Shown here: positions 51,497 through 58,357 of the stretch, one piece after another
Numbering within the stretch: position 1 is the stretch's first letter
Layout: every line of letters begins with the position of its first letter
Assembly: GCA_027449125.1 (NCBI GenBank)
Contig: DAIDME010000110.1
Location: 1 to 58,357, forward strand
Reading direction: 5' to 3'
From: Solirubrobacterales bacterium
GTDB lineage: Bacteria > Actinomycetota > Thermoleophilia > Solirubrobacterales > Solirubrobacteraceae
Length of the DNA stretch: 58,357 nucleotides
Translations under genes and position numbers: made by a program
Notes under the pieces: generated by a model
Database searches by the model: none
What the model was told of the DNA's origin: nothing
Seen by the model: only the letters and a program-made list of their open reading frames with translations

Positions 51497-52794
51497 CGGC
51501 GAGGCATCGTCATTGTGACTTCGCAGCCCTCGCCGGGCCTACTCGAGACCTCGGCGTGGCCGCCGTTGCGCTCCATGCGCGCGATGATCGAGTCGGAGAT
51601 CCCGTGACGGTCGGCCGGGATCGCGGTGGGGTCAAATCCGGGCCCACGGTCATGGATGTAGATCTGGACCACCTCCTCCCCGGCACGCAGGAACATCCCG
51701 ACTGCCGCGCCCGGAGCATGGCGCGCGGCGTTGACCAGCGCCTCACGCGCCGCCGCGAGCATCGCCTCTGCGCGCTGGTCAAGCGGCGCATCGCCGACGG
51801 TGACGAGGTCGACCTGCATCCGCAGGTTGTCTTCTGCCTCGGCGACCAGCGCCCGCAGCGCCGACTCCAGGCTGCTCGCCTCCCGGTCCACAACACGGCC
51901 GAGCAGCCAGTCGCGCAGCTCACGCTCCTGCTTGCGCGCGAGCGCCTCGACGGTGGCGGGCTCATCCACCCGCCGCTGGATGAGCGCGAGCGTCTGCAAC
52001 ACCGAGTCGTGCAGCTGGTCGGCCAGCTCGGCGCGCTCCACCGCCAGCGCTCGCTCGATCCGCTCGCGTTCGAGCACCTTGCGGTTGCGTAGCGCCCAAG
52101 GCTCCCACACGAACACCAGCACGACGATCACGGTGGCGCTGGCCAGCGCCACGTGTCCCGCGTCACGTAGGTGTAGAACGTGCTCGACAAACAGCGCCGC
52201 GCCGGCGCAGGCGAGCAACGCGCCGATGCCGGCGCGGACGGTCGCATGGTCAAAGGCCGCCGCCGTGTGCTTCGCGGGACGGTTGCCGGACGCACCCCAA
52301 AACAGCGCCAGGCCAGAGGCGACCAGCAGCACCGGCCACAGGTAGACCGTGGGTGAGTAGGTGAGCTGCGAGGCGCCAGCCACGAGCACAACCGCCAGCC
52401 CCAGCATGCCGGTGCCGGCCGCGCGGCGCCAATCCACCGCGGGCACTGCGTCGGTGGCGCGCGCCGTATCCCACAGCGCAGCAGCAGCGTAGGCGAGCAC
52501 CCCAACACCGGCAACCGGCGCCGTCACGAGCACCAGCGCACGCAGCAGCAAGCGCCGCGGCGCCGAGTTGACAGACCGGCTGATGACACCCCCGAACCAG
52601 CCGGCCGCTCCGGCCGCCTCACCGGCCCACGTGATCAGCGTCGCTCCCATCAGCACGCAGCCCAGGGCCAGCGGCCAATAGACGCTCGAACGGGCACCCG
52701 CGCTGCGCGTGCTGAGCGCCAGGCAGCCACACCCGAGCGCGACCACCGCAAGGGCGCCCGGGTTGGATCTCAGTTGTGCTCGTGCTCGTCTCAA
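51493..52794 (-). CDS. Sensor histidine kinase (HisKA_3 type)
   Basis: 433 residues from a TTG at 52794 that overlaps the upstream gene stop as TTGA. Six or more membrane segments (about 15-235), then the dimerisation helix with phospho-His in ELADQLHDSVLQTLALIQ and the ATPase domain with N box EALVNAARHA and DRGPGFD. It should phosphorylate the coupled NarL-type regulator. Together with the PspC-domain gene this matches actinobacterial envelope-stress or antibiotic-sensing operons. Confidence 0.92.
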   Translation of the reverse strand: MRRARAQLRSNPGALAVVALGCGCLALSTRSAGARSSVYWPLALGCVLMGATLITWAGEAAGAAGWFGGVISRSVNSAPRRLLLRALVLVTAPVAGVGVLAYAAAALWDTARATDAVPAVDWRRAAGTGMLGLAVVLVAGASQLTYSPTVYLWPVLLVASGLALFWGASGNRPAKHTAAAFDHATVRAGIGALLACAGAALFVEHVLHLRDAGHVALASATVIVVLVFVWEPWALRNRKVLERERIERALAVERAELADQLHDSVLQTLALIQRRVDEPATVEALARKQERELRDWLLGRVVDREASSLESALRALVAEAEDNLRMQVDLVTVGDAPLDQRAEAMLAAAREALVNAARHAPGAAVGMFLRAGEEVVQIYIHDRGPGFDPTAIPADRHGISDSIIARMERNGGHAEVSSRPGEGCEVTMTMPRR

Positions 52795-53849
52795 CAGAAG
52801 CTCTGACTCGACTCAGACTCGATCTCGACACAGCCCCTGCCGACCGTGGCGTAGATGGTGAGCCGCTGCCGCACACGCAGCGTCGTGCCGCCACTCGCCT
52901 GGCGAGGGGTGATCCGCACCGTCCGGCTCACCATGAAGCCATGCTCGTTACCGAAGCGCAGGTACGCCCAATTGAGGCTGCCCGAGCCGATCTTCACGTG
53001 CACGGTGCTCAGCGCATCCGATGGCACATCGATTTGAACGGTCCCGGCCCCGACGCTTGCCGACCACCGCGACGAGGCGCCGCCCGGCAGCGGTCGCAGC
53101 CCGCTCAGGTCGAGCCGCACGAGGCCGGCTGTCCGCGTGTAGCCGTGCGCCGCGCGCGCGGTCGTCGGCGACGCGGTCAGGTTTCCAAAGCCGCCGTTCA
53201 GCTCGGTCCCTGAGCCGGCGCAGGCCAGCGCCAGCAACCCGAGCGGCAGGCATGCGCCCATGAAGGCCCGCCTGTTCAATCGCGACCCGCCCACCAAGCT
53301 CACGCCTCCCAGACCGATCAGCGCCACGTCGAGCAGCACCGCTATGGGCGCATGCGGCGCCAGCTCTGCGACCGCCGCGAGCGCGAGCGCCGCGGTGAGA
53401 GGCAGTACGGCTGACAGCGCCAAGCGACGGTCGTCACGAGCCTGGGCCCCGTGCGCGGGACGGCGAGCATCCAGGACGGCCAGCCACAGGAGCAGCTCGG
53501 CACCGCCCTCGGCTATCCAAAGCGGAGGCGGCTGATTGAAGAATCCGCTGTGCAGGCCAACCTGCCCGAGCCCGATCGCGGCGACGCCAACCAGCGAGAG
53601 CAGGCTCAGCACTCCTGTCAGGTTCGACCAGCCGGGACGCCTGCCGCCCTCGTGCGGCAGCACCAGCGCCGCGGCACCGTACAGCGCGCACACGGGCCAG
53701 AGCTGGATCACGGCGGCGATCGCGATGAGCAGGCGGATGAAGGTCGGATTGGCGTGCAGGCGCGCCGCAAGCTCGCTCGCCACCCCGGCCACCACCCAGT
53801 CGCTCCGCGTGGCAGGCGACTGCTCTCCGGCTGCGGTCAAGGCGGTCAT
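52791..53849 (-). CDS. PspC-domain membrane protein
   Basis: 352 residues from the ATG at 53849. N-terminal PspC domain (about 15-75: WVVAGVASELAARLHANPTF, RLLIAIAAVIQLWPVCALYG), four or five further membrane segments, then an extracytoplasmic beta-rich domain (about 235-352) with YTRTAGLVRLDLSGLRPLPG and VQIDVPSDA, like the DUF2154-type toastrack domain of LiaF-like proteins. First clear gene of the operon; probably senses the envelope and modulates the kinase. Confidence 0.82.
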   Translation of the reverse strand: MTALTAAGEQSPATRSDWVVAGVASELAARLHANPTFIRLLIAIAAVIQLWPVCALYGAAALVLPHEGGRRPGWSNLTGVLSLLSLVGVAAIGLGQVGLHSGFFNQPPPLWIAEGGAELLLWLAVLDARRPAHGAQARDDRRLALSAVLPLTAALALAAVAELAPHAPIAVLLDVALIGLGGVSLVGGSRLNRRAFMGACLPLGLLALACAGSGTELNGGFGNLTASPTTARAAHGYTRTAGLVRLDLSGLRPLPGGASSRWSASVGAGTVQIDVPSDALSTVHVKIGSGSLNWAYLRFGNEHGFMVSRTVRITPRQASGGTTLRVRQRLTIYATVGRGCVEIESESSQSFC

Positions 53850-54232
53850 GCGGGCTGATGTCTCAGCGCATGGCGGGAGTTTCTGAAGCGGCCGACCATG
53901 GTCGACAGCGGGTAGGGCAGGCACGGCGACGACGTCACCCTATCGAGCCGGGTCGCATCGCCCGAATCCGGCGCCGGCCCGAGCGCCGTGATCACGCTGG
54001 CCTCCTGCTCACCCGAGCGCAGGGCCACGAACGCCGGCTGGGACGGCGAAGCGCCCGGCCGCCGGCTGTGGGCGGGGCCCACGGTCTCCGCAGCCGCCCA
54101 CAGCGCGAGCGCGGAGGCTGAGAGGAGCGGTGCCGGACCGTGCGAGACCGAGCGGTAGGAAACGTTCCACCCGCACGCCGAGCGGAAGTCGATCACGCCG
54201 CCTGACTCGGATCTCCTCGGGACGCTCTCCAC
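53846..54232 (-). CDS. Doubtful hypothetical protein upstream of the PspC gene
   Basis: 128 codons from a GTG at 54232. No family is recognised and the composition is not strongly protein-like. In its favour, its TGA forms an ATGA overlap with the PspC gene start, the coupling style used throughout this window. It could also be a chance frame over the promoter region. Confidence 0.25.
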   Translation of the reverse strand: MESVPRRSESGGVIDFRSACGWNVSYRSVSHGPAPLLSASALALWAAAETVGPAHSRRPGASPSQPAFVALRSGEQEASVITALGPAPDSGDATRLDRVTSSPCLPYPLSTMVGRFRNSRHALRHQPA

Positions 54233-54638
54233 AGCTCAGACATCCTGCCCGAACACCACGCCGCTGACAATCCGAGCTTTCCCGGTCGCTTCGGGGATCT
54301 CCCGGACTCGACGGCCGAGCCCTGGATGAGGCGCTGTGGCTTCCAGTGCCGCCGCCCGGGCTCGAACCGGGGCGCTTTGGCTCAACAGCATCTCAATAGC
54401 AGGAAAATTGCTGCGAGTGTCGACAGGTAATGACAACTTCAGCACTCGTGGAGGGTGCGCGCAGTGTATGCCTCGAATGGACTTGCCTGAGCGACCGTAG
54501 ACGATGAGTGCTCGACCCGTCGACGCGGGCGACTCACGCCGCGTGACCTCTATCGGGCGCAGCGAGATCCTCAGCGGAGCCAAGCGCCCTCCGACGCGCG
54601 AATCGCGGTGCGGCCGGGTCGGTGCCGCCGCAGCGTGC
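54233..54638. other. 406-base region without a convincing gene
   Basis: Contains a tRNA 3'-end-like fragment (54347-54371). Several frames are open on both strands but none is recognisable. It separates the two-component operon from the toxin-antitoxin cluster. Confidence 0.5.
54347..54371 (-). other. tRNA 3'-end remnant (possible attachment site)
   Basis: On the minus strand, CCCGG-TTCGAGC-CCGGG forms a perfect T arm with all invariant T-loop bases, followed by CGGCGGC and A where the 3' acceptor strand and discriminator base would be. No 5' acceptor, D arm or anticodon arm is found at the right distance, so it is not a full tRNA. Such 3' pieces are what integration into a tRNA gene leaves behind; toxin-antitoxin genes begin about 270 bases further on. 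Confidence 0.4.
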
Positions 54639-55037
54639 TTACGGGGTGGTGACGACGCACCGCAGTCCCGGAGCGCCGGCGATGCGCTTGTCGAGCGTGA
54701 CCAAGGCAGTGCTGGTGAGTTCGGCGAGCGCGACGTAGCTCGCGTCGTAGATCGACAGGTTCTGCCGCAGTTCCCAAGCGCGTCCGGAGAGCAGCTCGTA
54801 GGGCCATTGCTCGACAGTGAGATCGAGCAGGTCAGCGTGCGCTTGGGCCGCTTGGTCGGCGCTGATCAGGCCGGCCAGCTCGTGGCGGCGCATGATGTTG
54901 GCAGCTTCGAAGCTGATCAAGCTTGGGGCCAGCAGCTCGGCATCGCTCAGTTCGCTTGTCACCCAGCGACCATCCGGCCCGCTGTCGAGCAGCAGGGCGA
55001 CAATCGCCGAGGCGTCGCAGACGACTCGGCCGCTCAC
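54639..55037 (-). CDS. vapC: PIN-domain ribonuclease toxin (VapC-like)
   Basis: 132 residues. PIN metal-site acids: Asp in VVCDASAIVALL near the start, Glu in SLISFEAANIMRRH, Asp in IYDASYVALAE and Asp in LVTLDKRI. Such toxins cut tRNA or rRNA until neutralised. Overlaps its antitoxin gene by ATGA. Confidence 0.9.
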   Translation of the reverse strand: MSGRVVCDASAIVALLLDSGPDGRWVTSELSDAELLAPSLISFEAANIMRRHELAGLISADQAAQAHADLLDLTVEQWPYELLSGRAWELRQNLSIYDASYVALAELTSTALVTLDKRIAGAPGLRCVVTTP

Positions 55038-55270
55038 CGCCGGTCGGCGTCACGGGCCGCGAGAATCGCCTCGGCGTCGACTCGGGCGCCAGTCGCGCTG
55101 ACCCTGGCCCGTGCACGGGCGATCACATCACTGACCGAGGGGCGCGCGGTGGCGTCGACCAGCATCGCTCGCAGATACTCCTGCAGCGACCTGCCGGACC
55201 GTGCAGCTCTGGCGGCAAGTTCGTCACGGACTTCGTCGGGCACATCGCGGACTGTTATCGCCACTCCCAT
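55034..55270 (-). CDS. vapB: VapB/FitA-like antitoxin
   Basis: 78 residues from the ATG at 55270. N-terminal ribbon-helix-helix (AITVRDVPDEVRDELAARAA, RSLQEYLRAML) for DNA binding, C-terminal tail to block the toxin. An ATG at 55279 is also in frame, but TAAAAT (55283-55278) overlaps it and ends seven bases before 55270, so 55270 is preferred and the mRNA is probably leaderless. Confidence 0.88.
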   Translation of the reverse strand: MGVAITVRDVPDEVRDELAARAARSGRSLQEYLRAMLVDATARPSVSDVIARARARVSATGARVDAEAILAARDADRR

Positions 55271-55277
55271 GGCCTGC

Positions 55278-55297
55278 ATTTTAGCAGCGTTGCTGCT
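55278..55297 (-). promoter_or_regulatory. vapBC promoter and operator
   Basis: TAAAAT -10 (55283-55278, minus strand) abuts the perfect inverted repeat AGCAGC-gtt-GCTGCT (55283-55297). A bound VapBC complex would cover the -10, giving autorepression. Confidence 0.6.
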
Positions 55298-55430
55298 GTT
55301 ATCTCATCGCGCGGTCGCTGTTCCCCGGCTTCTCCCTTCCTCGGATCGGCCTGGGCGCATCGCGGCGTCGCTCTGGATGCTCGTCGCCGAACGAAAGCGG
55401 AACCGAGCCAGCCCGAGACGCATCCCGAAC

Positions 55431-55439
55431 TGGTACCAT
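55431..55439 (+). promoter_or_regulatory. Extended -10 of the mazEF-like operon
   Basis: TGGTACCAT, an extended -10 containing the palindrome TGGTACCA, ends six bases before the ATG at 55446. No good -35 was found. The palindrome may be the autoregulatory site. Confidence 0.5.
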
Positions 55440-55445
55440 TCTGGT

Positions 55446-55676
55446 ATGAGCAAGCAGATCGCGGTTCGCTTGCCAGATGACCTGGTCGAGTTCGTCGACG
55501 AGGTCGTCGGTAGCGGACAACAAGGAAGCCGTGCCGCTGTCGTGACCCGCGCGCTTGAGCGTGAGCGTCGCCGGATGGTTGCGATGCGGGACGCGGAGAT
55601 CCTCGCGGCCACCGGACCAGATCCCGAGCTTGAAGGGCTCGCGGGCTACGCCGCCGGAGTCCGCGTCGAGGATTGA
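55446..55676 (+). CDS. Ribbon-helix-helix antitoxin (MazE-like partner)
   Basis: 76 residues from the ATG at 55446. RHH domain KQIAVRLPDDLVEFVDEVVG with SRAAVVTRALERERRR, then an acidic toxin-binding tail. Its TGA shares one base with the ATG of the MazF-like gene, as in coupled toxin-antitoxin operons. The frame is open far upstream, but that part is not coding. Confidence 0.88.
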   Translation: MSKQIAVRLPDDLVEFVDEVVGSGQQGSRAAVVTRALERERRRMVAMRDAEILAATGPDPELEGLAGYAAGVRVED

Positions 55677-55975
55677 TGCGACCGATCCACACGGCGACAC
55701 TCGATAAGGCCAGACCCGTGCTCGTCCTCACCCGCGAGCTCGTTCGGCCTCATTTGGGCTCCGTGACGGTCGCACCGATCACCAGCACCATCAGAGGGCT
55801 ATCCACCGAGGTTCGCGTCGGACCCCGCAACGGGCTGAGTCAGGAATCCGTCGTGGCCTGCGACCACATCACCACAATCCCCGTCGACGCGCTCGGCGAG
55901 CAGATCGGACGCCTGCTCGACGACCAAGAGTCGGGCCTGACCGAGGCAATTCACGCCGCGTTCGACCTCGACTAA
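55676..55975 (+). CDS. mazF: MazF/PemK-family endoribonuclease toxin
   Basis: 99 residues from the ATG at 55676. SH3-like MazF fold: RPVLVLTRELVRPHLGSVTV, the conserved APITSTIRGLSTEV segment, then ESVVACDHITTIP and the C-terminal helix. The N-terminus is shorter than in classical MazF (no GEVWWADL start) and resembles compact actinobacterial members. Cuts mRNA at short sites; specificity unknown. Confidence 0.9.
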   Translation: MRPIHTATLDKARPVLVLTRELVRPHLGSVTVAPITSTIRGLSTEVRVGPRNGLSQESVVACDHITTIPVDALGEQIGRLLDDQESGLTEAIHAAFDLD

Positions 55976-56127
55976 CCAGGTGCGCTGACGCATACCTTCC
56001 ACGCGAGGCAAGGCTCCCACGCGCCGCGGTCATAGACACGCCGGAACACGAAGGCAGATCGGGGCCCGATATCCATGTCGGGAGGGAAGCAATAAGGCCC
56101 TCACACCGCGGTGCTACGCTGTCGCAC

Positions 56128-56370
56128 ATGGAGATCGGGGTGCGTGACCTCAGGAACCGAACGGGCCAGGTGATCGATGCGGTCCAGGCTGGCGAGCGCG
56201 TCACCCTCACCGTCCACGGCGAACCCGTCGCCGATATCGTTCCGCACGGTCACCGCGCCCGGTGGCTGTCGGGAGAACACCTGCGCGAGCAGTTGCGTGA
56301 ACGCTCCGCGGATCCCGAGCTAGCCGTCGAACTAGACGAGCTGGCCAGCCAGACACTCGACCAGCTGTGA
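56128..56370 (+). CDS. Phd/YefM-like antitoxin
   Basis: 80 residues. Phd-fold N-terminus MEIGVRDLRNRTGQVIDAVQ and GERVTLTVHGEPVADIVP, with an acidic helical C-terminus. Extended -10 TGCTACGCT (56112-56120) ends seven bases before the ATG. Overlaps the PIN toxin gene by GTGA. Confidence 0.9.
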   Translation: MEIGVRDLRNRTGQVIDAVQAGERVTLTVHGEPVADIVPHGHRARWLSGEHLREQLRERSADPELAVELDELASQTLDQL

Positions 56371-56768
56371 CCCGCTCGGGTCTCCTCGACACCTCTGTCT
56401 TCATCGCGCGCGAGAGCGGCCGCCTGCTCGGCGAGCTGCCAGAGCACGTCGCGGTATCGGTCGTGACGATCGGGGAGCTCCAACTCGGGGTGCTCAGCGC
56501 AAGCGACGAGACGACCCGTGCTCGACGCGCAGATACGCTCGCGCTCGCGCGGTCAGCCGACCCAATCCCCATCAGCGAGGCGGTGATGGGCAGTTGGGCC
56601 CGCCTCGTCACCGACTGCCGCACCGCGGGGATCCAGCGAACGGTCAAACTCATCGACGCGCTGATCGCGGCAACTGCAGTCGAACACGGCCTGCCGGTCG
56701 TGACCCAGGACAGCGATTACGACCAGATGTCGGCCGCCCACCCATCACTGCAGGTGATCAAGGTCTAA
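56367..56768 (+). CDS. vapC: PIN-domain toxin (VapC-like)
   Basis: 133 residues from the GTG at 56367. PIN acids: Asp in GLLDTSVFIARE, Glu in VVTIGELQLGV, Asp in KLIDALIAATAV and Asp in VVTQDSDYDQM. Paired with a Phd-type antitoxin, a common VapBC variant. Ribonuclease activity is expected from the intact site. Confidence 0.92.
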   Translation: MTRSGLLDTSVFIARESGRLLGELPEHVAVSVVTIGELQLGVLSASDETTRARRADTLALARSADPIPISEAVMGSWARLVTDCRTAGIQRTVKLIDALIAATAVEHGLPVVTQDSDYDQMSAAHPSLQVIKV

Positions 56769-56899
56769 CCGGAATCCCTCCTGCCCGCACAGCTGTTGAG
56801 CGCCGCTCAACACATCTGCGCGAGTCCGCCCAATCCGGGGGTGCCGTCTCACATGCGCGAACACCTGTCGAAGCGGCGACACGGGTCTTGCGCAGCCTG

Positions 56900-56916
56900 A
56901 TTGTGTATGCCACAAT
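56900..56916. promoter_or_regulatory. ATTGTG/CACAAT inverted repeat upstream of the toxin-like gene
   Basis: ATTGTG (56900-56905) and CACAAT (56911-56916) with a 5-base spacer. CACAAT also works as a -10 with TTGCGC (56888-56893) 17 bases upstream. The same half-sites form the operator of the relBE-like operon at 58121, there fused into one palindrome. Confidence 0.5.
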
Positions 56917-56933
56917 AGTCGGGGAGGAAGTCG

Positions 56934-57173
56934 ATTCGATTCAGTCGCAGTGCACGGCGACACAAGATCGGCAAAGCCCACGCCCACCACGTCATCTCGA
57001 GCTCTAAGCCGACAATCGTGACCGACGCGCAAACCCATCAGCCGACACTGACCTGGATCGCCAAGGACAGCCGTCAGCGCGAGCTGGAGATCGTCGCGAT
57101 CGAAACGCCGGACTGCTTCCTGGTCATCCACGTGATGCCCACCGATCTCCGCAAGAAGGGACACAAGCAATGA
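56934..57173 (+). CDS. Small toxin-like protein with apparent ATT start
   Basis: 79 codons from ATT at 56934 to TGA at 57171. An in-frame TAG shortly upstream and the absence of ATG/GTG/TTG until a GTG 28 codons in leave ATT as the only start that keeps the N-terminus RFSRSARRHKIGKAHAHHV. GGGGAGG (56921-56927) is six bases before the ATT. The end (LTWIAKDSRQRELEIVAIET, LVIHVMPTDLRKK) resembles small actinobacterial proteins I recall beginning (M)xRFSxHARR. Its TGA overlaps the next gene by ATGA. I infer a toxin from the pairing with an RHH protein; no activity is known to me. Confidence 0.6.
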   Translation: MRFSRSARRHKIGKAHAHHVISSSKPTIVTDAQTHQPTLTWIAKDSRQRELEIVAIETPDCFLVIHVMPTDLRKKGHKQ

Positions 57174-57469
57174 CGCCACGCATCGGTCCCATTGGGCCTG
57201 ACATCGACCTTGATGAGGAAGAGATCCGGCTAGCGGACGGCTCTCGCCTGACCGAAGACGCAGCCGAGCAGATCGCTGAGCGGGTTCTCGAGCAGCGCCG
57301 CGCCGGCCGCCCGTCACTGATCGGCGGCAAGGCCCATACCCCACCGCTCACAGTCCGCGTGCCACCCGGGGTCCGCTCGGCGCTTGAGGAGATCGCGCAG
57401 AAACAGGGGCGCCGGCTCGCCGACGTCAGCCGCGAAGCGCTCGATCAGTACGTCGCGCGACACCGGTAA
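57170..57469 (+). CDS. Ribbon-helix-helix protein, probable antitoxin
   Basis: 99 residues from the ATG at 57170. An acidic N-terminal half (DIDLDEEEIRLADGSRLTED) is followed by an RHH-like C-terminus (PLTVRVPPGVRSALEEIAQK, REALDQYVARHR). The DNA-binding part is therefore at the C-terminus, the reverse of the usual antitoxin order. Coupled by ATGA to the toxin-like gene before it. Confidence 0.75.
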   Translation: MTPRIGPIGPDIDLDEEEIRLADGSRLTEDAAEQIAERVLEQRRAGRPSLIGGKAHTPPLTVRVPPGVRSALEEIAQKQGRRLADVSREALDQYVARHR

Positions 57470-57575
57470 CACAGCAACCACTGAGCGACGCCGCACACGC
57501 CCCTTCCGCGCATACGAGGTGTTTGATCTGCGGAGGCGAGATGCGTGCCGGCGCAGCAAAGGGGGGATCGGCTGG

Positions 57576-57857
57576 TTAGCGCGGGCGGTATGCGTCGCTG
57601 CGGTGCTCGACGCGCAGCACGATCACCTCGTGCGGGTCTTCGCGGATGCGGTAGAGCACCCGGTAGGTGCCTCGTCTGGCGGACCAGACGCCGGCCAGCT
57701 CGCGTCGCAGTGGTTTGCCGACGCGGCGGGGTTGCTCGATCAGGCTGCCGGTCAGGAACTCGATGACGGCTGCGGCCACGGGTTCGGGTCGTTGCTCGGC
57801 TATCGCTCTGGCTGCGGGTGGCGCTACGACGAGTTCGTACTGCGGCGGTTGACTCAC
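57576..57857 (-). CDS. relE: RelE/ParE-family toxin
   Basis: 93 residues: YELVVAPPAARAIAEQRPEP, then KPLRRELAGVWSARRGTYRV and LYRIREDPHEVIVLRVEHRS, the RelE fold with the basic strand residues and C-terminal Arg/Tyr that cut mRNA on the ribosome. Overlaps the antitoxin gene by ATGA. Confidence 0.92.
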   Translation of the reverse strand: MSQPPQYELVVAPPAARAIAEQRPEPVAAAVIEFLTGSLIEQPRRVGKPLRRELAGVWSARRGTYRVLYRIREDPHEVIVLRVEHRSDAYRPR

Positions 57858-58120
57858 CGACGCAGCGCGCGGACCGCGTCGCTGCCGCGGATGACCTCGC
57901 CACGGGAGTAAGCAGCGTCCGCTTCGCGGATGTCTGCCAGCGCTTCCGGGTCAGCCAGGACCGACAGCGTCTCCTCGAGTTCGGCCAGGTCCTCGGCGCT
58001 GATGAGAACAGCCGCCTCGCGGCCGTTGCGCGTGATCAGAACACGGTCGTGTTCTCGCTCGACCCGGTCGACGATCTCGGATAGGTGGTCACGGGCAGCA
58101 CGCAGAGGCTCAGAAGTCAT
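57854..58120 (-). CDS. YefM/Phd-family antitoxin (RelB role)
   Basis: 88 residues: EPLRAARDHLSEIVDRVERE, HDRVLITRNGREAAVLISAE (Phd/YefM DNA-binding core), then an acidic helical tail ending DAVRALRR. First gene of the pair; its ATG directly follows a 14-base perfect palindrome. Confidence 0.92.
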   Translation of the reverse strand: MTSEPLRAARDHLSEIVDRVEREHDRVLITRNGREAAVLISAEDLAELEETLSVLADPEALADIREADAAYSRGEVIRGSDAVRALRR

Positions 58121-58155
58121 GCCACAATTGTGGCGCAGACGACCAGGCTGGTCAA
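58121..58155 (-). promoter_or_regulatory. relBE-like promoter and operator
   Basis: Minus strand: TTGACC (58155-58150), 17 bases, CACAAT (58132-58127), six bases, ATG at 58120. The -10 lies inside the perfect palindrome GCCACAATTGTGGC (58121-58134), so the antitoxin complex would shut its own leaderless promoter. Confidence 0.75.
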
Positions 58156-58237
58156 GCCCTCAGCGCTCCTCACCGCGCAACGCAGGGCGCTCATCCAAGC
58201 GATTCAGATTCGCGCACCGGAAGAAACGCAGGAGCGG

Positions 58238-58357
58238 TCAGTTGAGCGCTCGTTCGTAGCGGTGTGCGATATGAAGCTCGTCGCCGAGTTGGATCTCGTT
58301 GGTCTGCTCCATGTCTGACCACCCAAGTGACTCGTAGAACGCTCGCGCACGCGCGTT
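58238..58357 (-). CDS. GNAT acetyltransferase, C-terminal fragment (cut by window edge)
   Basis: 39 codons plus stop, open to the window end. ARAFYESLGWSDMEQTNEIQ is the end of an acetyl-CoA-binding GNAT fold (ARxFYExLGF motif), closing HRYERALN. The body lies outside the window, so substrate and start are unknown. It could be a metabolic GNAT or a tRNA-acetylating toxin, given the neighbours. Confidence 0.72.
   Translation of the reverse strand, partial: NARARAFYESLGWSDMEQTNEIQLGDELHIAHRYERALN

Noticed and set aside
54347..54371. A complete tRNA gene
   Set aside because: Only a T arm and 3' acceptor strand are present; no 5' acceptor complement, D arm or anticodon arm occurs within about 75 bases.
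54236..54583. 115-codon minus-strand frame
   Set aside because: No recognisable family and it runs over the tRNA-like fragment; composition is not protein-like.
54504..55445. Coding sequence extending upstream of the mazE-like gene
   Set aside because: The upstream frame overlaps vapBC on the other strand, is Arg/Ser/Ala-rich without a domain, and the antitoxin has its own promoter six bases before the ATG at 55446.

Overview
The window is a compact, very GC-rich bacterial chromosome segment. GTG and TTG starts are common, and 4-base start/stop overlaps (ATGA, GTGA, TTGA, and apparently CTGA) are frequent. The gene content (class A PBP, rpsF-ssb-rpsR-rplI-dnaB, purA, SigE-like ECF sigma factor, GT87 membrane mannosyltransferase, PspC/NarL-type signalling) fits a high-GC actinobacterium. 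The small membrane protein + split cytochrome b set suggests the Thermoleophilia/Solirubrobacterales; that placement is inference. No rRNA, complete tRNA, CRISPR array, phage or IS element was seen.

Layout. 21-3527: cell-wall PBP, infA and thiL, with a tiny FlgM-like gene overlapping the thiL end on the other strand. 3763-7784: an inactive-looking M28-type membrane protein, then soxR divergent from a split transketolase whose promoter is a textbook SoxR site; the first transketolase gene carries a one-base frameshift. 7829-11808: cupin, an inositol-phosphatase-family enzyme coupled to a GT20 trehalose-phosphate synthase, and a delta-9-type desaturase. 11894-22012: two complete paralogous branched-chain-amino-acid-type ABC importers, back to back around one GntR/FCD regulator. 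22128-27722: the S6-SSB-S18-L9-DnaB block, a DnaC/DnaI-like ATPase and purA. 27799-39991: a 1492-residue secreted GH15 enzyme, an ArsR-type regulator, GT87 enzyme, anti-sigma-like protein and ECF sigma factor, a WbpD/WbpB/WecB-like nucleotide-sugar set, and peptidase T. 40026-45777: secreted sedolisin, PAS-GGDEF-EAL protein and a GNAT enzyme. 45732-50762: NlpC/P60 protein, FAD oxidoreductase, rhodanese and a cytochrome b membrane module. 50843-53849: a translationally coupled PspC-kinase-regulator operon. 54347-58357: a tRNA 3'-end remnant followed by five toxin-antitoxin-like pairs and the end of a GNAT gene, which looks like an accessory island.

Two threads run through the window. First, many genes have a -10-like hexamer 6-7 bases before the start codon, which predicts leaderless mRNAs, and this spacing helped choose several starts. 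Second, two genes seem to lack a standard start codon: a WecB-like epimerase (CTG, in a CTGA overlap with pepT) and a small toxin-like gene (ATT, six bases after a strong GGAGG). The latter, coupled by ATGA to a ribbon-helix-helix partner, is the best candidate here for an undescribed system.
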